Assembly (NCBI GenBank): GCA_025458365.1
Contig: JALOSP010000139.1
Span: forward strand, 1-7,554
DNA: 7,554 nucleotides
Reading direction: 5' to 3'
Source of the DNA: Hyphomonadaceae bacterium
GTDB taxonomy: Bacteria > Pseudomonadota > Alphaproteobacteria > Caulobacterales > Aquidulcibacteraceae
Part shown: positions 6,077-7,554 of the stretch, one piece after another
Layout of the letters: each line of letters opens with the position of its first letter
Position numbering within the stretch: the stretch's first letter is position 1
Notes under the pieces: generated by a model
The model's input: only the letters and a program-made list of their open reading frames with translations
The model's database searches: none
What the model was told of the DNA's origin: nothing
Position numbers and translations under genes: made by a program

Positions 6077-6313
6077 ACGCACACAGTGACGACACCCAAG
6101 AAGCGCCTGAACCTGACCGTGTCCGAGCATCTGATTGATGCGGCAAAGGCGGCGGGCCTGAACATGTCCGAAATTGCCGAGGTGGCGATTGGCCGGGCTT
6201 TGGCCGAAGAAGAGCGCAAAGCGTGGGAGCGTGACCATGCCGACGGCATTGCCAGCTACAACCGGCGGATCGCCAACACCGGCATGTGGTCGGACGGATA
6301 CCGCAGCTTTTGA
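6074..6313 (+). CDS. ccdA: CcdA-family antitoxin of type II toxin-antitoxin pair
   Basis: A 79-residue antitoxin. Residues 9-43 (KKRLNLTVSEHLIDAAKAAG and the helix after it) form the ribbon-helix-helix DNA-binding domain. The C-terminal part (about 46-79, EEERKAWERDHADGIASYNR, ending WSDGYRSF) matches the toxin-wrapping tail of plasmid F CcdA (which has ERWKAENQEGMAEVARFI). In the family this tail binds CcdB, removes it from gyrase and is cut by Lon; the N-terminal domain represses the operon. The start at 6074 fits the family length of about 72-80 residues and lies at the predicted transcription start, with no ribosome-binding site. Its stop (TGA 6311-6313) overlaps the ccdB start. It lies 58 bases after a palindromic element. 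Confidence 0.88.
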   Translation: MTHTVTTPKKRLNLTVSEHLIDAAKAAGLNMSEIAEVAIGRALAEEERKAWERDHADGIASYNRRIANTGMWSDGYRSF

Positions 6314-6633
6314 ACCGGCTGGCCTTTCTGGATGTCATTGCCATTGACGAGACGCACGATGGCATCTGCGCGCTAGTCGTGTTTCAATCCGAACATCTGA
6401 GTGCACTCGACACGGTGCTGGTGGTGCCCTGCCGGGCAGTGGAAGCAGCCAGCGCCGCCGACCTTGGCCGCCTGACGCCAGTCATCGAACTCGAAGGTTG
6501 CAAACTGCGGGCCTATGTGCCGGAACTGGCATCCATACCCCGCAGTCGACTGACAGGTGAGGTTCTGGGATCGGCGACGCCTTCGCGCGAAGCGATGATG
6601 GCCGGGCTGGACCTTCTGGTGCTGGGCTGGTGA
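6310..6633 (+). CDS. ccdB: CcdB-family toxin (DNA gyrase inhibitor)
   Basis: CcdB traps DNA gyrase (GyrA) on cleaved DNA. This 107-residue protein follows the family pattern: a first strand (LAFLDVIAI), ALVVFQSEHLSALDTVLVVP (matching [20 protein letters not shown] of F CcdB), ELEGCKLRAYVPELASIPRS (matching the MASVPVS region) and a C-terminal helix MMAGLDLLVLGW. I chose TTG at 6310, which overlaps the ccdA stop as TTGA, because it gives the family length (about 101 residues) and implies translational coupling. An ATG at 6286 would add eight residues and overlap ccdA by 28 bases; neither has a good ribosome-binding site. The last residues are L-G-W where F CcdB has the gyrase-poisoning W-G-I, so only the glycine is kept. 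Other CcdB homologues also vary here, so the protein may still be toxic. Confidence 0.85.
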   Translation: MNRLAFLDVIAIDETHDGICALVVFQSEHLSALDTVLVVPCRAVEAASAADLGRLTPVIELEGCKLRAYVPELASIPRSRLTGEVLGSATPSREAMMAGLDLLVLGW

Positions 6634-6643
6634 GGCGGCTGAT

Positions 6644-6666
6644 GCGGCTTTGGAAAGCCGCGCTCA
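6644..6666 (+). repeat. Half-copy of the palindromic element downstream of ccdB
   Basis: GCGGCTTT (6644-6651) and AAAGCCGC (6654-6661) form a perfect 8-bp hairpin with a 2-base loop, followed by GCTC. The unit has the layout GCGGCT-N6-AGCCGCGCTC, and the right half of the element upstream of ccdA (5994-6014) has GCGGCT-N5-AGCCGCGCTC in the same orientation. It starts ten bases after the ccdB stop. A TTTT follows nine bases after the stem, too far for a good intrinsic terminator, although it may still mark the end of the ccdAB transcript. Confidence 0.6.
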
Positions 6667-6694
6667 GGTGTTTTGATTGCCCCCTGTTCGCCCC

Positions 6695-6747
6695 TCGGAC
6701 CGCACGCGTCCTCGCGTGCTTGGCAGACGCGGAGGTCTGCGGTCCGA
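6695..6747. repeat. Palindromic element with three-way-junction geometry, 3' of fumC
   Basis: The outer arms TCGGACCGCA (6695-6704) and TGCGGTCCGA (6738-6747) are perfect inverted repeats. Inside are two perfect hairpins: GCACGCG/CGCGTGC (6702-6719, 4-base loop) and GCAGAC/GTCTGC (6723-6740, 6-base loop), joined by three bases. With a 7-bp closing stem (6695-6701 with 6741-6747) every base except the two loops and the three-base linker can pair at the same time. It ends two bases before the fumC stop codon (6750-6752, minus) and lies between convergent ccdB and fumC. No T-run follows on either strand, so it is probably a dispersed repeat that may also shield mRNA 3' ends. Confidence 0.75.
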
Positions 6748-6749
6748 CA

Positions 6750-7553
6750 TCACGCCGGATCAGGCCCGATCATCTTGGCGGGGACCACGATGGCGTCGAA
6801 GTCAGCCTCCGAAATCCCCAGTGCCAGCGCCTCTACCTTCAGGGTCGTGCCGTTCTTGTGGGCGGTCTTGGCGACCTTGGCGGCGAGGTCATAGCCGTAC
6901 TTTTCCTTCAAAGGCGTCACCAGCATCAGGGAGTTTTCCAACCCGCGCTGGATGTTGTCGAGGCGCGGCTCGATGCCGACCACGCAGTTTTCGGTGAAGC
7001 TGACGGCGGCATCGGCCAGCAGCTGGACCGATTGCAGGAAGTTGTAGGCCATCATCGGGTTGAACACGTTCAGCTCGAAGTGGCCCTGCGATCCGGCAAA
7101 GGCGATGGCCGCGTTGTTGCCGAGGATGTGCGCGGCGACCTGCGTGATCGCCTCGCACTGCGTCGGATTGACCTTGCCAGGCATGATCGAGCTGCCCGGT
7201 TCGTTCTCCGGGAGCGCCAGCTCGCCAAGGCCGGCTCGCGGGCCGGAGCCGAGGAAGCGAATGTCGTTGGCGATCTTGAAGCACGACATCGCCACCGTCG
7301 TGATCGCGCCGTGGGTGAAGACCATCGCGTCGTGCGCCGCGAGCGCTTCGAACTTGTTCGGCGCACTCGTGAAGGGGAGCCCGGTGAGTCGCGCAATCTC
7401 GTCGGCCACCGCTTCGGCGAAGCCGACCGGCGAGGCCAACCCCGTCCCGACCGCCGTGCCGCCTTGGGCCAGCTCCATGAGGGCCGGCAACGTGAGCTTG
7501 AGACGGGCGATGCCGTTCGCGATCTGCTGCGCGTAGCCGGAGAACTCCTGCCC
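6750..7553 (-). CDS. fumC: Fumarate hydratase class II, C-terminal part
   Basis: Class II fumarase interconverts fumarate and L-malate in the citric acid cycle as a cytoplasmic homotetramer without an iron-sulfur cluster. The window holds the last 267 residues, reading in from [15 protein letters not shown] at the right edge; the full enzyme is about 460 residues. The fumarase/aspartase signature [11 protein letters not shown] (7164-7196, residues 120-130 of the fragment) is complete and includes the catalytic serine loop and the Lys and Asn of the active site. The following [27 protein letters not shown] and the C-terminal domain ([20 protein letters not shown]) match FumC rather than aspartase or argininosuccinate lyase. 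The active-site histidine of the GRTH region lies outside the window. No frameshift or odd composition is seen. It is convergent with ccdAB. Confidence 0.93.
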   Translation of the reverse strand, partial: GQEFSGYAQQIANGIARLKLTLPALMELAQGGTAVGTGLASPVGFAEAVADEIARLTGLPFTSAPNKFEALAAHDAMVFTHGAITTVAMSCFKIANDIRFLGSGPRAGLGELALPENEPGSSIMPGKVNPTQCEAITQVAAHILGNNAAIAFAGSQGHFELNVFNPMMAYNFLQSVQLLADAAVSFTENCVVGIEPRLDNIQRGLENSLMLVTPLKEKYGYDLAAKVAKTAHKNGTTLKVEALALGISEADFDAIVVPAKMIGPDPA

Positions 7554-7554
7554 C

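Noticed and set aside
5652..6365. Minus-strand 237-codon frame opposite the acyltransferase end and ccdA
   Set aside because: Arg/Ser/Cys-rich shadow translation; the plus strand has recognised motifs throughout.
6644..6747. Hairpins as Rho-independent terminators for ccdAB and fumC
   Set aside because: None is followed directly by a T-run on the relevant strand; repeat elements explain them better, though a role at transcript ends is possible.
1..7554. tRNA, rRNA, CRISPR array, insertion-sequence transposase or phage genes
   Set aside because: Looked for on both strands and none seen: no regularly spaced direct repeats, no transposase or integrase motifs, no tRNA-like cloverleaf with anticodon and T-arm bases. 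The element at 6695-6747 is cloverleaf-like only in having stacked hairpins.

Overview
Most of this window (about 930 to 7554) is GC-rich DNA of an alphaproteobacterium, most likely of the order Sphingomonadales. The protein styles, the G/C-biased third codon positions and the dispersed GC-rich palindromes all point that way. The first ~930 bases are different: strongly AT-rich, with no gene that I recognise. The change falls inside seryl-tRNA synthetase (serS), whose conserved sequence stops dead at residue 220. The left end is therefore either a mis-joined assembly or a real insertion/rearrangement breakpoint.

Layout. 1-931: AT-rich segment of unknown origin, with an 11-T run and short protein-like frames. 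932-1591 (-): 5' half of serS, running in frame into a 110-codon foreign tail. 1592-1950: intergenic DNA dense in inverted repeats. 1951-2895 (-): TraB/GumN-family lipoprotein, preceded by a dyad-rich promoter region. 3004-3579 (-): hypothetical protein. 3687-4478 (+): alpha/beta hydrolase, followed after 68 bases by 4547-5942 (+), a WS/DGAT-family acyltransferase whose frame is broken by one extra base. 5951-6016: a nested palindromic element. 6074-6313 and 6310-6633 (+): a CcdA/CcdB toxin-antitoxin pair. 6644-6747: two more palindromic elements. 6750-7553 (-): C-terminal half of class II fumarase (fumC), cut by the window end.

The hydrolase and acyltransferase look like a lipid-handling operon. 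One would release or transfer fatty acyl groups; the other would make wax esters or triacylglycerols, or have another acyl-CoA-dependent role. CcdAB is a chromosomal gyrase-targeting toxin-antitoxin module. It is bracketed by related palindromic units and carries a promoter placed so that its transcript would be leaderless. serS and fumC are ordinary housekeeping genes.

I see no obviously new multi-gene system. The strongest second-look items are the serS breakpoint, the acyltransferase frameshift next to a 12-bp tandem repeat, and two unlike palindromic elements that share one stem-plus-two-hairpins design on either side of ccdAB.
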